64,000 nt of DNA, taken from positions 186,001-250,000 of the forward strand of contig CAIKBL010000051.1 in NCBI GenBank assembly GCA_903825645.1, read 5' to 3'. This document shows, piece after piece, positions 9,011-21,529 of this stretch (position 1 is the first letter of the stretch; the number at the start of each line of letters is the position of its first letter). The notes below the pieces were generated by a model. That model saw nothing but the letters and a program-made list of their open reading frames with translations, was not told the DNA's origin and ran no database searches. The position numbers and the translations under genes are program-made. This DNA is from an uncultured Pseudomonadota bacterium. Its GTDB lineage: Bacteria > Pseudomonadota > Gammaproteobacteria > Ga0077536.

Positions 9011-12000
9011 ATGCGTATAACCAAGATAAAGCTCTCGGGCTTCAAATCGTTTGTGGACCCAACCACTCTTTACCTTCCCGGAAATCTGACCGGGGTAGTC
9101 GGCCCTAACGGTTGCGGAAAATCCAACATCATCGATGCCATGATGTGGGTGATGGGGGAGTCGTCAGCCAAACAGTTGCGCGGTGATTCCATGGCGGATG
9201 TCATTTTCAGCGGCTCCGGCTCGCGCAAGCCGGTCGGCCAGGCTTCCGTCGAAATCGTCTTTGATAATTCAGATGGTTCTCTCGGAGGCTCCTACGCAGG
9301 CTTTGCTGAGATTGGCATCAGACGGACCGTAGCCAGAGACGGCATCTCCAACTACTTTCTGAATGGTTCCCGCTGCCGTCGCAAGGACATCATCGATGTG
9401 TTCCTTGGGACGGGTCTAGGGGCTCGGGGTGGCTATTCGGTGATTGAACAGGGGATGATTTCCCGTGTCATTGAGGCCAAGCCGGATGAGTTACGTGGCT
9501 TCTTAGAGGAAGCGGCCGGGATTTCAAAGTACCGAGAGCGGCGCCGAGAGACTGAGACGCGTATTCGCCATACGAACGAAAATCTTGCGCGTGTGAATGA
9601 TGTCAGGGAAGAAATCGGCAAGCAGCTTGGTCATCTGCAACGTCAAGCGAAGGCCGCTGAAAAATACCAAGAATTCAAAGCAGAAGAGCGACAGGTCGAG
9701 GCCCAGCTACTGACGATACGCTGGCGCGCAATCAATGATGCGCAGACAACTCAGCGTCTGCTCATTTCAGAGCGCGAAGTCGCGGTTGAAGCCTCACTGG
9801 CCGATCTGCGTCGCATCGAGACACGACAAGTCGAGTTGCGGTCTAGTCAGACGCAGGCCTTGGACGAGTTCAACGCGCGCCAAAGTAATTTCTATGCGAA
9901 AAGTGCCGATGTTTCTCGCCTAGAGCAGAGCATTCAGCATAACGAGGATCGTCGGAAGGCGCTGGAGCAGGATCGTACACGGGCCAGATTCAGTCTCGAC
10001 GAGACGACCCGTATGCATGATGAAGATTCAGCGAAGCAGTTGGCTTTATCGGTCGAAATTGAAGTCCTCAACCCCGAAGAGAGCACACAGCGTCTAGCGG
10101 AAGAAACCGCGGGAGAAAACCTGCAGAAAATTGAGCAGGCTGCAGAGGCTTGGCAGACCGCCTGGGATGACTTCAACCGCCAACAGGCGGAGACTTCCCG
10201 CGCTGAACACGCGGAGCAGGTCCGACTGGAACTGCTGGAGGCGGCTAACGTTGAAGCGCAACGACGCACGCAGACACTGTCGACAGAGAAAGCGCAATTA
10301 CAAGCCGAAGATCCAACGCAGGCAGTCTTGGCGCTTGAGCAAGAACTCGGCGAGCAGGAGCGCAAGCAAGTGGCACTCGTCGCTGAGCAACAAACCCTGC
10401 GCGCGAATCTGCAGACCACCCGAAGCTCCTTAGAAGGGCAATCACAAACACTCCACCGGCTGCGCTCAGAGCTGCAGCAGAAAATAGGTCAAGAGGCCTC
10501 GTTGAGCGCTTTGCAGAATGCGGCACTCGGGCGCGACCGGGAAGCGCTCAATCGCTGGCTGACCAAACATGAGTTGTCTGGGATGGGGCTCCTCGCCGGC
10601 TCACTGGATATCGACCAGGGCTGGGAACTCGCGATCGAAGTCGCTTTGCGACTTCCTTTGTCAACACTATGTGACGGTCGACTCGTCGAGCGCTTGGCCA
10701 GCACACCGAGTGGTGATCTGCCGGTTGCACGACTGGGTGGGCTTGAGGGCGATGGTCATGTTGCGCTCTACGACGAGCGACAGGGAATGCCGCCTGCATT
10801 ACTTACCCGTGTACGTTGCCCTTTCTCCTTGGCCCCGCTTCTCGCAGGGGTATTCATCGCCGACGATCTCAATGCCGCCTTAGCGCTTCGCCCCTTGCTG
10901 CAAGCGCATGAATCGGTGGTAACGCCGGAAGGGGTATGGCTAGGACCCAACTGGGTCCAAATTCCAGGACGTGAAACGGTCGAAGCAGGCGTACTGGCGC
11001 GCCAGCGACTGCTGGAAGAGGTTGCCAAGTCGGTGACTACACTCCGAACAGAAGTTCAAGGCGCGCAGGAAGGGCTAGAGCAGCTACGCACGGCGGTTAA
11101 CGAGCAGGAGGTCCAAGAGCGAAGTCTTACGCAAAAAATTCAATCCGTGTTTTCCGCGATCGCCAATTGCAAGAGTCGTCTTGGCATGCGCCAGGCGGAT
11201 CGAGAACGGGCTCGGGCACGGCTGGGTGTTATCAGTAATGATCTGGCTGCATTAACCAAAAAATCCGATGAAAATGAAGCGACATTAGTGTCGCTGCGAG
11301 GCCATCTCACGGATTTACGAGGCCGTCTTCAGCAACTGGCTGGGCAAGGCGAGTCGCTCAACGTGGATCGGCGCGAAGTCCAAGCTTCGCTCGAATCTGC
11401 ACGGGAAATGTGGCGTACGGCGCGTGAAGCGCGGCATGCTGTAGCACTCAAGTTAGAAGGGTTACGGTCCACCCATAATTCGCTCGGGCAAGCACTGAGC
11501 AGAAACGCACGCCTCGTCCAGGAATTGACCATACGGTGCGCAGATCTCGACGGCACCCTGCTGGCGGTGATGGCACCGCAAGCGGAACTTGCAACCCAAC
11601 TCAATGCAGCGCTAAACGAAAGACAAACGCTCGAAGAGTCGCTCAGGACAAGTCGCTCAGAGTTAGATGCGGCGGAAACATCGCTCCGGGAAACCGAGCA
11701 GCAAGTTGCGTCGGCCGGTCGCGAAATCACACAACGGCAGCAGGCGCTAGAACAAGTCCGTCTAGACGAGCGTGCGTTGGAGGTTCGGAGTCAGGAACTG
11801 GAAGAGCGTCTGCGCCTCCACAATCTGACTGTGCAGGAAGTGATGAGTACGCTCCCAGAAGAGGCGACGGAAGATCGCTGGCGCGAGCGACTCGAAACGA
11901 TCGCGACCCGCGTGACTCGGCTCGGGCCGATTAATCTGGCGGCCATAGACGAGTTTGCACAGCTCTCGGAGAGAAAAACTTACCTAGATAACCAATGTGA

Positions 12001-12538
12001 CGATCTGACCCAAGCCCTCGCCACTTTGCAGGACGCTATCCAAAAAATTGACAAGGAAACCCGCACGCGTTTTAGAGAGACTTTCGATAAGGTCAATTCC
12101 GGTCTACAAGCCATGTTCCCGGTGCTTTTCGGAGGAGGTCACGCTTATCTCGAGTTGATCGGTGAAGATCTGCTCGAAACCGGCGTGGGGGTGATGGCAA
12201 GACCTCCCGGGAAGCGGAACAGCAATATCCATCTGTTGTCAGGTGGAGAGAAGGCCCTAACCGCGTTGGCTTTTGTCTTTTCATTGTTCGAGTTAAACCC
12301 GGCGCCCTTTTGTTTACTAGACGAAGTCGATGCCCCGCTTGACGATGCCAACGTGGTTCGATTAACCGAGTTGCTGAAAAAGATGTCGGAACGTATACAG
12401 TTCCTGTTCATTACGCATAACAAAATTACCATGGAGATAGCACAGCAACTTATCGGCGTGACCATGCACGAGGCAGGCGTCTCTAGGCTAGTTGCAGTGA
12501 ATATGGATGAAGCTGTTGCCATGGTAGAAACCGCATAG
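9011..12538 (+). CDS. smc: chromosome segregation protein SMC
   Basis: ATPase that organises and segregates the chromosome, working as a dimer with ScpA and ScpB. The 1175 residues show the canonical architecture: N-terminal head with Walker A GPNGCGKSN (about 32-40), a long coiled coil, a hinge around residues 500-650, a returning coiled coil, and a C-terminal head with signature LSGGEKALTALA and Walker B CLLDEVDAPLDDAN. The ATG lies 7 bases after a weak TATGCT box and has only a poor GGG ribosome site. It heads smc-zipA-ligA. Minus-strand frames inside it are Ser/Cys/Arg-rich shadows. Confidence 0.97.
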   Translation: MRITKIKLSGFKSFVDPTTLYLPGNLTGVVGPNGCGKSNIIDAMMWVMGESSAKQLRGDSMADVIFSGSGSRKPVGQASVEIVFDNSDGSLGGSYAGFAEIGIRRTVARDGISNYFLNGSRCRRKDIIDVFLGTGLGARGGYSVIEQGMISRVIEAKPDELRGFLEEAAGISKYRERRRETETRIRHTNENLARVNDVREEIGKQLGHLQRQAKAAEKYQEFKAEERQVEAQLLTIRWRAINDAQTTQRLLISEREVAVEASLADLRRIETRQVELRSSQTQALDEFNARQSNFYAKSADVSRLEQSIQHNEDRRKALEQDRTRARFSLDETTRMHDEDSAKQLALSVEIEVLNPEESTQRLAEETAGENLQKIEQAAEAWQTAWDDFNRQQAETSRAEHAEQVRLELLEAANVEAQRRTQTLSTEKAQLQAEDPTQAVLALEQELGEQERKQVALVAEQQTLRANLQTTRSSLEGQSQTLHRLRSELQQKIGQEASLSALQNAALGRDREALNRWLTKHELSGMGLLAGSLDIDQGWELAIEVALRLPLSTLCDGRLVERLASTPSGDLPVARLGGLEGDGHVALYDERQGMPPALLTRVRCPFSLAPLLAGVFIADDLNAALALRPLLQAHESVVTPEGVWLGPNWVQIPGRETVEAGVLARQRLLEEVAKSVTTLRTEVQGAQEGLEQLRTAVNEQEVQERSLTQKIQSVFSAIANCKSRLGMRQADRERARARLGVISNDLAALTKKSDENEATLVSLRGHLTDLRGRLQQLAGQGESLNVDRREVQASLESAREMWRTAREARHAVALKLEGLRSTHNSLGQALSRNARLVQELTIRCADLDGTLLAVMAPQAELATQLNAALNERQTLEESLRTSRSELDAAETSLRETEQQVASAGREITQRQQALEQVRLDERALEVRSQELEERLRLHNLTVQEVMSTLPEEATEDRWRERLETIATRVTRLGPINLAAIDEFAQLSERKTYLDNQCDDLTQALATLQDAIQKIDKETRTRFRETFDKVNSGLQAMFPVLFGGGHAYLELIGEDLLETGVGVMARPPGKRNSNIHLLSGGEKALTALAFVFSLFELNPAPFCLLDEVDAPLDDANVVRLTELLKKMSERIQFLFITHNKITMEIAQQLIGVTMHEAGVSRLVAVNMDEAVAMVETA

Positions 12539-12662
12539 TAAGCCGATAGCGCGGCGGCGGTGTGCGGGTTGAGGTTGAAAGATGAAATGGTTGATTGACT
12601 TGGCGCTACAGGGGAGTTGTGTGGGTGCGTGACAAAATTGGTCTTCTTGCTGGACGGTTCTG

Positions 12663-15525
<2,863 letters not shown>

Positions 15526-15544
15526 CGGAGCAGGCGCTCTCCCT

Positions 15545-16483
15545 TCAGGGCGCTTCTACTTCCTCCAAACTGACCACTCTGTTGCGCCCTAGGGACTTTG
15601 CCCGATAGAGCATCTCATCCGCGTGTTTCAGGAGATCAATTTTTGAATCTCCTGCCGCAAGCTGGGCAGCGCCAACGCTCACCGTCACCTTGAGCCGGCT
15701 ACCATTTGCTTGTACGACAACATCATTTGCCCGCTCGCGGATCCGCTCGGCGAGTAAACGGGCACCAGCCAATTTCGTATTGGTCAGCAGTACTGCGAAC
15801 TCTTCGCCGCCGTAGCGAAAAACGGCATCACTATCTCGCGTGCACCCGACGATACTGTCCGCCACAGCCGAGAGCACTAAATCTCCCGCCACATGCCCAT
15901 GCGCGTCATTGACGTTTTTAAAGAAATCGATGTCCACCATCAACATAGATAGCGGCGTACCATGGCGCTGAGCTGACGACACGCTCCGCTCGAGATGTTG
16001 CTCCATGCTCGCGCGATTATTGATGCCGGTGAGGGGATCTTTGAGCGCAGAATTCAGCGCACGCTCGTACATAATCGCGTTACGCAACGGGTAGATGAGG
16101 GCGCATAACATCACTTCAAAGATCATCTGCTCTTCGGTCGTGAACGGCTGGTTACGCATGAACGCTACTTCACCGACAGATTTCCCCAGTAGGTTGAGTT
16201 CGTAAGTGCAGTGGTTGTCCTGGGGGCGACCAGTTTCTTCGGTGATACCGTCGGTCCGGTTCGAGTAGCGTAGCGAGCTCTTGCCCACAATACTGCGGAC
16301 TTCATGGGCGAAGGCCTGGAAAACTTCCTTGACTCGTAGGTTCGACTGCAGCGCATTGGTGATGCGCAGGAGTGCGCTGTCACCGAGCAGTTTGCGTCCC
16401 GAACTATCCGGCGAGAAATACGGCATCGCGCCGATCTGGATTGGCTGCGGGATATCCTCTGAGGACCTAGAGTTCGCAACCAT
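15545..16483 (-). CDS. diguanylate cyclase with N-terminal GAF-like sensor
   Basis: Makes the second messenger cyclic di-GMP from two GTP. The 312-residue product has a divergent N-terminal region (about 30-140) of GAF-like size, and a GGDEF domain (about 150-310) with active-site GGEEF in FRYGGEEFAVLL, the substrate motif DIDFFKNVNDAHGH, and an inhibitory I-site RDSD at the standard distance before GGEEF. It should therefore be active and product-inhibited. No membrane segment or signal peptide is seen, so it is cytosolic. Monocistronic, convergent with ligA. The sensed signal cannot be read from the sequence. Confidence 0.92.
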   Translation of the reverse strand: MVANSRSSEDIPQPIQIGAMPYFSPDSSGRKLLGDSALLRITNALQSNLRVKEVFQAFAHEVRSIVGKSSLRYSNRTDGITEETGRPQDNHCTYELNLLGKSVGEVAFMRNQPFTTEEQMIFEVMLCALIYPLRNAIMYERALNSALKDPLTGINNRASMEQHLERSVSSAQRHGTPLSMLMVDIDFFKNVNDAHGHVAGDLVLSAVADSIVGCTRDSDAVFRYGGEEFAVLLTNTKLAGARLLAERIRERANDVVVQANGSRLKVTVSVGAAQLAAGDSKIDLLKHADEMLYRAKSLGRNRVVSLEEVEAP

Positions 16484-16827
16484 ATTTCTTCCTTGTTTGG
16501 AACGGCACTCTCCAATTAAAGCGAAATTCGTGCCATGTGACGCTGAAACCCACGCACACCGTCAAAATTAAGCGTTTAACGGCGATGTCGCCTTCGTTTA
16601 CGGAAGTTTCTGCCACTTTGTGGCCTAAGGCGCCGGTAAATTATCCGAATTTTAAGTGGTTTTGTTATTAAATAACAACAACTTAAAATAAGAAAAAAGC
16701 GAGAATAGCGTCTCGCCAACGAGCGCGCAGCGAACAGTGCTGCGTATCAATTGCGCGTCAATAAGATGGCGTCAATTCTCGCCCACGCGAGGCCTCACGC
16801 TCCCGGCCAAAGGCACATTTTCCCGCA
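16484..16827. other. intergenic region, GGDEF promoter side and operon end
   Basis: 344 bases between the start of the GGDEF gene and the end of the SDR gene, both on the minus strand. The middle is AT-rich (about 16640-16700), and a minus-strand terminator lies at 16687-16717. The AT-rich part left of the terminator probably contains the GGDEF promoter. No gene is seen. Confidence 0.5.
16687..16717 (-). terminator. Rho-independent terminator after nadB-SDR
   Basis: Read on the minus strand: GCGAGA (16716-16711), six-base loop, TCTCGC (16704-16699), then TTTTTTCTTATT. A six-base-pair stem plus T-run, about 110 bases downstream of the SDR stop, is a plausible end for the nadB-SDR transcript. 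Confidence 0.65.
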
Positions 16828-17610
16828 TCAATTCACATGTGTTGCGACCTCCAGCGACACCGGCAACTCGAAAGCCTGCCCATGTTCGATGTTGGCGTCG
16901 CTTAAGAGATGTACAAAATATCGCGCCACGCTGGCGGCCTCGGGCAGAGTCGACGGGTCTTCCGCTGGATAAGCTTGGGATCGCATTCTCGTTCGAAGGC
17001 GTCCCGGATTAAGTGAATTGACTCTGACCTTAGTGACATCCCTCAACTCATCCGCGAGTGTCTGCATCATGCCCTCGAGTGCAAATTTTGAGGCGGCATA
17101 AGCACCCCAATAAGCCCGCCCACTTCTTCCGACACCCGACGACGTAAAAATAACCGACGAGGAGACTGCACGACGAAGCAAAGGCAAACTGGCGCGCAAA
17201 AGCAGAAAAGCGCTGTGCACGTTCACCTGGAACACACGAGCCCACAAAACCGGATCGTAGGTTTCGATGCCTGTCAGTTCACCTAACAACGCCGCATTCA
17301 GCACTAAGCCGTCGAGACGCTGGAAGCGCTCTGCAATCAGCGTCGAGACGGTGACATAGTCATCAATCGTCGCACCTTCGAGGTTGAGCGGGATAATAAC
17401 CGGCGTGTTTGCACTAAAGGTCTCGATCTCATCCGCGAGCACCTCAAGACGTTTCACATCCCGCCCAAGCAGCAGTACCGTGGCGCCGTGCCGCGCACAG
17501 CTCAGCGCCACCTCTTTCCCGAGGCCACGGTTCGCCCCAGTGACAAGAATAACTTTGCCACTTAGCGCCTCGAGCGAGGCCGGAAGTTCGGGTGAAAGTA
17601 GTCGAGCCAT
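16828..17610 (-). CDS. yciK: YciK-like short-chain dehydrogenase/reductase
   Basis: NAD(P)-dependent oxidoreductase of unknown substrate. Rossmann motif VTGANRGLGKE near residue 24, NAALLG, and the catalytic Ser-Tyr-Lys in FTSSGVGRSGRAYWGAYAAS followed by KFALEGMMQ. The latter and the NPGRLRTRMRSQAYPAEDP segment closely match E. coli YciK, so I assign it to that family rather than to FabG. 260 residues, slightly longer at the N-terminus. Its start is 12 bases after the nadB stop, so the two are cotranscribed. No defined pathway role. Confidence 0.85.
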   Translation of the reverse strand: MARLLSPELPASLEALSGKVILVTGANRGLGKEVALSCARHGATVLLLGRDVKRLEVLADEIETFSANTPVIIPLNLEGATIDDYVTVSTLIAERFQRLDGLVLNAALLGELTGIETYDPVLWARVFQVNVHSAFLLLRASLPLLRRAVSSSVIFTSSGVGRSGRAYWGAYAASKFALEGMMQTLADELRDVTKVRVNSLNPGRLRTRMRSQAYPAEDPSTLPEAASVARYFVHLLSDANIEHGQAFELPVSLEVATHVN

Positions 17611-17622
17611 GTTGATGTCGTC

Positions 17623-19233
17623 CTAGCTAAAATCGCCAGCCCGTAAAATCGTATCGCGGGCATAATTAATATCATCGCGTTCCGGATAATCCAGCGTGAA
17701 GTGCAAACCCCGGCTTTCCTTGCGCTTGAGCGCACAGCGGATAATAAGCTCAGCCACTTGGACCAGATTGCGAAGCTCAATAAGATCGCTCGTTACTCGG
17801 AAATTGGCATAAAACTCACTGATCTCCCCACGCAGGAGATGAACACGGCGGCGCGCGCGTTCGAGACGCTTAGTAGTCCTCACGATGCCCACGTAATCCC
17901 ACATGAAACGGCGAAGCTCATCCCAGTTATGCGCAACGACCACTTCCTCATCCGCGTTGGTCACCAAGCGTTCGTCCCAGGGCGGTACCTCCGGCAGAAC
18001 GCAGGGGACTGATTCATCGGAGACGATCGCTTCCGCGGCCATGGTCGCCGTCACCAAACATTCGAGGAGCGAGTTACTCGCCATTCGGTTCGCGCCATGA
18101 AGCCCAGTGCAAGCCGCTTCTCCGATGGCGAACAGACCGGGAAGGGAGGTACGACCCGCCAAATCGGTGACGATGCCTCCGCACAGATAGTGCGCTGCGG
18201 GAACCACTGGAATCGGTTGGGTCGTAATATCAATCCCGAATTCTAGGCATTTGCGATAGACATTTGGAAAATGTTCTCGCACAAAATCCGCAGGTTTATG
18301 GGAGATATCAAGATAGACAAAATCCGATCCCAACCGTTTCATCTCATAATCGATTGCTCGCGCCACAATATCGCGAGGGGCGAGTTCTAGGCGTTCGTCA
18401 AACCGATGCATGAAACGTTCACCATTCGGCAACCGCAAAACACCTCCCTCACCCCTGAGGGCTTCGGTCAACAGAAACGTTTTTGCGTGGGGATGATAAA
18501 GACAGGTCGGGTGAAATTGGACAAACTCCATATTCGCGACGGCACATCCGGCGCGCCAAGCCATGGCTATGCCATCTCCCGTCGCGACGTCTGGGTTGCT
18601 CGTGTAAAGATAAACTTTCCCCGCGCCGCCCGTTGCCAAGACACACCAACGAGCCCTGATGGTCCTGACCGCATTCTCGGTTTTATCGAGGACATAAGCA
18701 CCGATGCAGCGATCCGGCGTGCGACCCAGTTTTCCGGTGGTAATAAGATCGATGGCAAGATGTTCAGGCCACAGCGATATTCTCGGATGAGCTGACGCTT
18801 GTTCTAACAACGTCGTCTCGATAGCGCGACCGGTTGCATCCTCCGCATGAACAACGCGACGCTGGCTGTGTCCGCCCTCCTGGGTCAGATGCATCGTCTG
18901 CCCACCATCGGCGCTCGCTGTTGTCGTGAACTGCACGCCTTTTGCGAGCAGCCAAGCGATTTGATCGCTACCTTGTTGCACAATAGACTGCACGACGTCC
19001 GCGTGGCAAAGACCAGCTCCCGCCCGTAAGGTATCGGTCACATGGGATTCGATAGAGTCGTTCTGGTCAATGACGGCCGATACGCCGCCTTGTGCGTAAA
19101 AAGTCGCGCCCTCAAAAATCTCACCTTTGGCAAGAACGGCAACCGTGAAACGGTCCGCTAGATGGAGGGCCATGCTCAATCCCGCGGCCCCACTGCCGAT
19201 GATGAGCACGTCACAATCTTGGAGGTGTGGCAT
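17623..19233 (-). CDS. nadB: L-aspartate oxidase
   Basis: FAD enzyme that oxidises L-aspartate to iminoaspartate, the first step of de novo NAD synthesis (NadA and NadC follow, not in this window). 536 residues. FAD-binding [13 protein letters not shown] is at the N-terminus, with [10 protein letters not shown], the catalytic-region [19 protein letters not shown], and a C-terminal helical domain ending in the LDYPERDD motif typical of NadB. It sits back-to-back with rpoE, the arrangement seen in E. coli and Pseudomonas. A GAGG site precedes the ATG. Confidence 0.96.
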   Translation of the reverse strand: MPHLQDCDVLIIGSGAAGLSMALHLADRFTVAVLAKGEIFEGATFYAQGGVSAVIDQNDSIESHVTDTLRAGAGLCHADVVQSIVQQGSDQIAWLLAKGVQFTTTASADGGQTMHLTQEGGHSQRRVVHAEDATGRAIETTLLEQASAHPRISLWPEHLAIDLITTGKLGRTPDRCIGAYVLDKTENAVRTIRARWCVLATGGAGKVYLYTSNPDVATGDGIAMAWRAGCAVANMEFVQFHPTCLYHPHAKTFLLTEALRGEGGVLRLPNGERFMHRFDERLELAPRDIVARAIDYEMKRLGSDFVYLDISHKPADFVREHFPNVYRKCLEFGIDITTQPIPVVPAAHYLCGGIVTDLAGRTSLPGLFAIGEAACTGLHGANRMASNSLLECLVTATMAAEAIVSDESVPCVLPEVPPWDERLVTNADEEVVVAHNWDELRRFMWDYVGIVRTTKRLERARRRVHLLRGEISEFYANFRVTSDLIELRNLVQVAELIIRCALKRKESRGLHFTLDYPERDDINYARDTILRAGDFS

Positions 19234-19282
19234 CGTGCCTCGCTTGCTATAAACTGAGTCCTAATAAAATGTCTAACTACCC

Positions 19283-19310
19283 GAACTTTAGCAGCATTTT
19301 GATGGTCTAT
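19283..19310 (+). promoter_or_regulatory. candidate sigma-E (AlgU) promoter for rpoE
   Basis: GAACTT at 19283-19288, a 17-base spacer and TCTAT at 19306-19310. The known RpoE/AlgU consensus is GAACTT, 16-17 bases, TCTGA. It lies 50 bases before the preferred rpoE start and points into the operon, so sigma-E would drive its own operon, as in other gammaproteobacteria. Confidence 0.65.
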
Positions 19311-19360
19311 GCCTCAGGGGTAGTCTCGATTATCCGGCATGATACAGGGTGCGCAGGCTG

Positions 19361-19936
19361 ATGGGCGATCTCACGGACGCCGCGCTGGTCGAGCAAGTTC
19401 AGAAGGGGCATCGGCATGCTTTCGATTTGCTCGTTGCACGTTATCAGCACCGGATTATCAATCTGGTGTCACGGTTCGTGCGCGATCGAGACGAAGCGAT
19501 GGATGTGGCGCAGGAAGTTTTTATAAAAGCTTATCGGTCAATGGCTGGGTTTCGAGGCGAAAGCGCGTTTTATACCTGGCTCTACCGAATTGCGATTAAC
19601 ACCGCGAAAAACCATCTGACCGCAGGAGCTCGAAGGCCACGGGAGACGGAGCTAACTTATCTCGATGGAGAAGAAGTCCCCTTCAGTGATTTTCAGAAGG
19701 ATTTCGAGACGCCCGAGGCACTCTTGCAAGTTGAACAGATGAAGGCAGTAGTACTTGAGACTATTAACAGCCTTCCGAGCGACTTAAAAGAAGCCATTAT
19801 GTTGCGCGAAATTGATGGGCTGAGTTATGAAGAGATCGCCCACGCGATGGACTGTCCAGTCGGAACAGTTCGCTCCAGGATTTTTCGGGCGCGAGAAGTG
19901 ATCGATGAACAATTGAAACCTCTTCTGGAGCGGTGA
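19361..19936 (+). CDS. rpoE: RNA polymerase sigma-E factor (RpoE/AlgU)
   Basis: ECF sigma factor of the envelope stress response. About 191 residues with sigma region 2 (FDLLVARYQHRI...DVAQEVFIKAYRS, then GESAFYTWLYRIAINTAKN) and region 4 (LPSDLKEAIMLREIDGLSYEEIA, with CPVGTVRSRIFRARE). It aligns almost end to end with E. coli RpoE. An in-frame GTG at 19349 would add four residues; ATG 19361 matches family starts (MGDLTD). Held inactive by the next gene product until envelope stress. Confidence 0.96.
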   Translation: MGDLTDAALVEQVQKGHRHAFDLLVARYQHRIINLVSRFVRDRDEAMDVAQEVFIKAYRSMAGFRGESAFYTWLYRIAINTAKNHLTAGARRPRETELTYLDGEEVPFSDFQKDFETPEALLQVEQMKAVVLETINSLPSDLKEAIMLREIDGLSYEEIAHAMDCPVGTVRSRIFRAREVIDEQLKPLLER

Positions 19937-19977
19937 AAGCAACACCGGTCAGGGGAAAGCCACGGGGTCAGATCGTC

Positions 19978-20529
19978 ATGCAAAATTTTGAGCGAATTTC
20001 AGCGCTAGTGGATAGTGCCGGGAGTGATGCTGATCGCGCTGCATTACCCGCCATCTGCGATGATCCGGCGGCTCGTCAGACTTGGGCACGTTATCAACTG
20101 ATCGGAGATTTGATCCGAGACAACGTTCCGAGCTCAGCCGGGGTGGAGTTCGCCGCGCGAGTAGCGGCCGCAATTACCGAACAAAAACCGCTGTTGGCGT
20201 CCATCGTGACGTTGGCTCCGCAACCACGAACTCGGCGATGGTCGACACCCGCGACGACCGGATTCGCAGTCGCGGCATCAGCTGCCATGCTGGGACTATT
20301 CGTCTGGTTTAGCGCGTATATGACAGAACCCAAGGCGCTGGCGACGGCCGACCCATCCAACACGGAGATGGGTGCCGAAGACAGGGTGTCGAGTCTTTCA
20401 GAGGCGGACTACAAGCGCCGCATTAATGGATATTTGGTCAATTTCAACGAGCAGCGACGAGCCTCGAGTGCGCCGGGTGCCCCACCGTACGTGCGGCTGG
20501 TTGGCTTCGATCCAGCGGGCTCTCGATAG
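19978..20529 (+). CDS. rseA: anti-sigma-E factor RseA/MucA
   Basis: Inner-membrane protein that binds sigma-E in the cytoplasm and is degraded by regulated proteolysis on stress. The N-terminal domain (ISALVDSAGSDAD, then RQTWARYQLIGDLIRDNV) is the typical RseA_N fold. A single membrane helix follows (about 97-115, TTGFAVAASAAMLGLFVWF), with a periplasmic tail of about 65 residues. A GTG at 19933 overlaps the rpoE stop (GTGA, preceded by GGAG) and would add 15 basic residues; ATG 19978 matches family N-termini, so the start is uncertain. Sequence beyond the N-terminal domain is poorly conserved. Confidence 0.9.
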   Translation: MQNFERISALVDSAGSDADRAALPAICDDPAARQTWARYQLIGDLIRDNVPSSAGVEFAARVAAAITEQKPLLASIVTLAPQPRTRRWSTPATTGFAVAASAAMLGLFVWFSAYMTEPKALATADPSNTEMGAEDRVSSLSEADYKRRINGYLVNFNEQRRASSAPGAPPYVRLVGFDPAGSR

Positions 20530-20537
20530 GCGTGCGC

Positions 20538-21503
20538 ATGACCAAGGCCGTCATGCATGGATTGTGCTTGTGGAGCTTGCTGGGAATGACGTGGGCCGCG
20601 CAGGCCGCAGCAGATGCCGAAACGCTCGTCAATCAGGTGACTCAGGCTACGAAAAACCTGAACTACGAGGGGACTTTCGTTTACACGCACGAAACCAACA
20701 TCGACGCGATGCTGATCGTTCACAAGGTCGAAAATAGCACCGAATACGAGCGCTTGATTTCATTGTCTGGCCCTACTCGTGAAGTCACACGCGATGGTGA
20801 CCGCGTGACATGCGTTTTTGGCGAAGACCGTTACCTCATGGTTGAAAAACGGCGACCTGAAGATTTTATTGGTCTAGCCCTTTCTGAGCCGGTCAAGAAA
20901 ATCAGCGAATACTATTCTTTCAAGTTGCTGCCAGACGACCGCGTGGCGGAGCGGCCCACTAAGGTCATCCGTATCACGCCGGTGACTGCCGATCGTTACA
21001 GCTACCAACTATGGATCGACTCGATAACGAACCTTCTCCTGAAATCGACTGTACTCAGCAATACTGGCGCCGTCCTAGAACAAGTGATGTTCACGGCGGT
21101 AGAAATTGGTAAGCCAATCGATGCGACAAAACTGCGAGCTTCTCTAGGCGGCGATTTCAAGTCAGTTACGAACACGAGCTCTCGTGCAGAAACCGACCAC
21201 AAATCCATCGAGAACCTGAAGGTGGGTTGGATTCCGCATGGATTCGCCCTCAAAAATTCCTACGTGCAGCGCATGGCAGATAGCCACATACCCGTACAAC
21301 ATCTGGTTTATTCCGATGGCCTCGCGATGGTGTCGGTATTTGTCGAAGCCCTGACCAGCGGATCCCCACCCCTAAAAGGCTATTCCTCGATGGGGGCCAT
21401 AAATGCCTTTAGCCGAATTAATGCTCGGCATCAGATTACCGTCGTAGGCGAAATACCGCAGACGACCGTGCGAAAAATCGCAGCCTCAGTCGTTGTTCAA
21501 TAA
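20538..21503 (+). CDS. rseB: sigma-E regulatory protein RseB/MucB
   Basis: Periplasmic protein that protects RseA/MucA from the DegS/AlgW protease and may sense mislocalised lipoprotein or LPS. About 321 residues with a signal peptide ending at AQAAA (about 26), the N-terminal LolA-like lipid-binding fold (YEGTFVYTHETNIDAMLIVH, then ENSTEYERLISLSG) and the C-terminal MucB domain (GWIPHGFAL, HLVYSDGLAMVSVFVE). A GTG at 20532 is in frame, but ATG 20538 has better spacing from AGG. No RseC/MucC gene follows; the protease gene comes directly. Confidence 0.93.
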   Translation: MTKAVMHGLCLWSLLGMTWAAQAAADAETLVNQVTQATKNLNYEGTFVYTHETNIDAMLIVHKVENSTEYERLISLSGPTREVTRDGDRVTCVFGEDRYLMVEKRRPEDFIGLALSEPVKKISEYYSFKLLPDDRVAERPTKVIRITPVTADRYSYQLWIDSITNLLLKSTVLSNTGAVLEQVMFTAVEIGKPIDATKLRASLGGDFKSVTNTSSRAETDHKSIENLKVGWIPHGFALKNSYVQRMADSHIPVQHLVYSDGLAMVSVFVEALTSGSPPLKGYSSMGAINAFSRINARHQITVVGEIPQTTVRKIAASVVVQ

Positions 21504-21529
21504 TTCCTCTATTTCAAGTTGATTCCAAC

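Noticed and set aside
9934-11730. several long minus-strand frames inside smc
   Set aside because: They are Ser/Cys/Arg-rich and lie antisense to a complete SMC gene, a typical shadow pattern.
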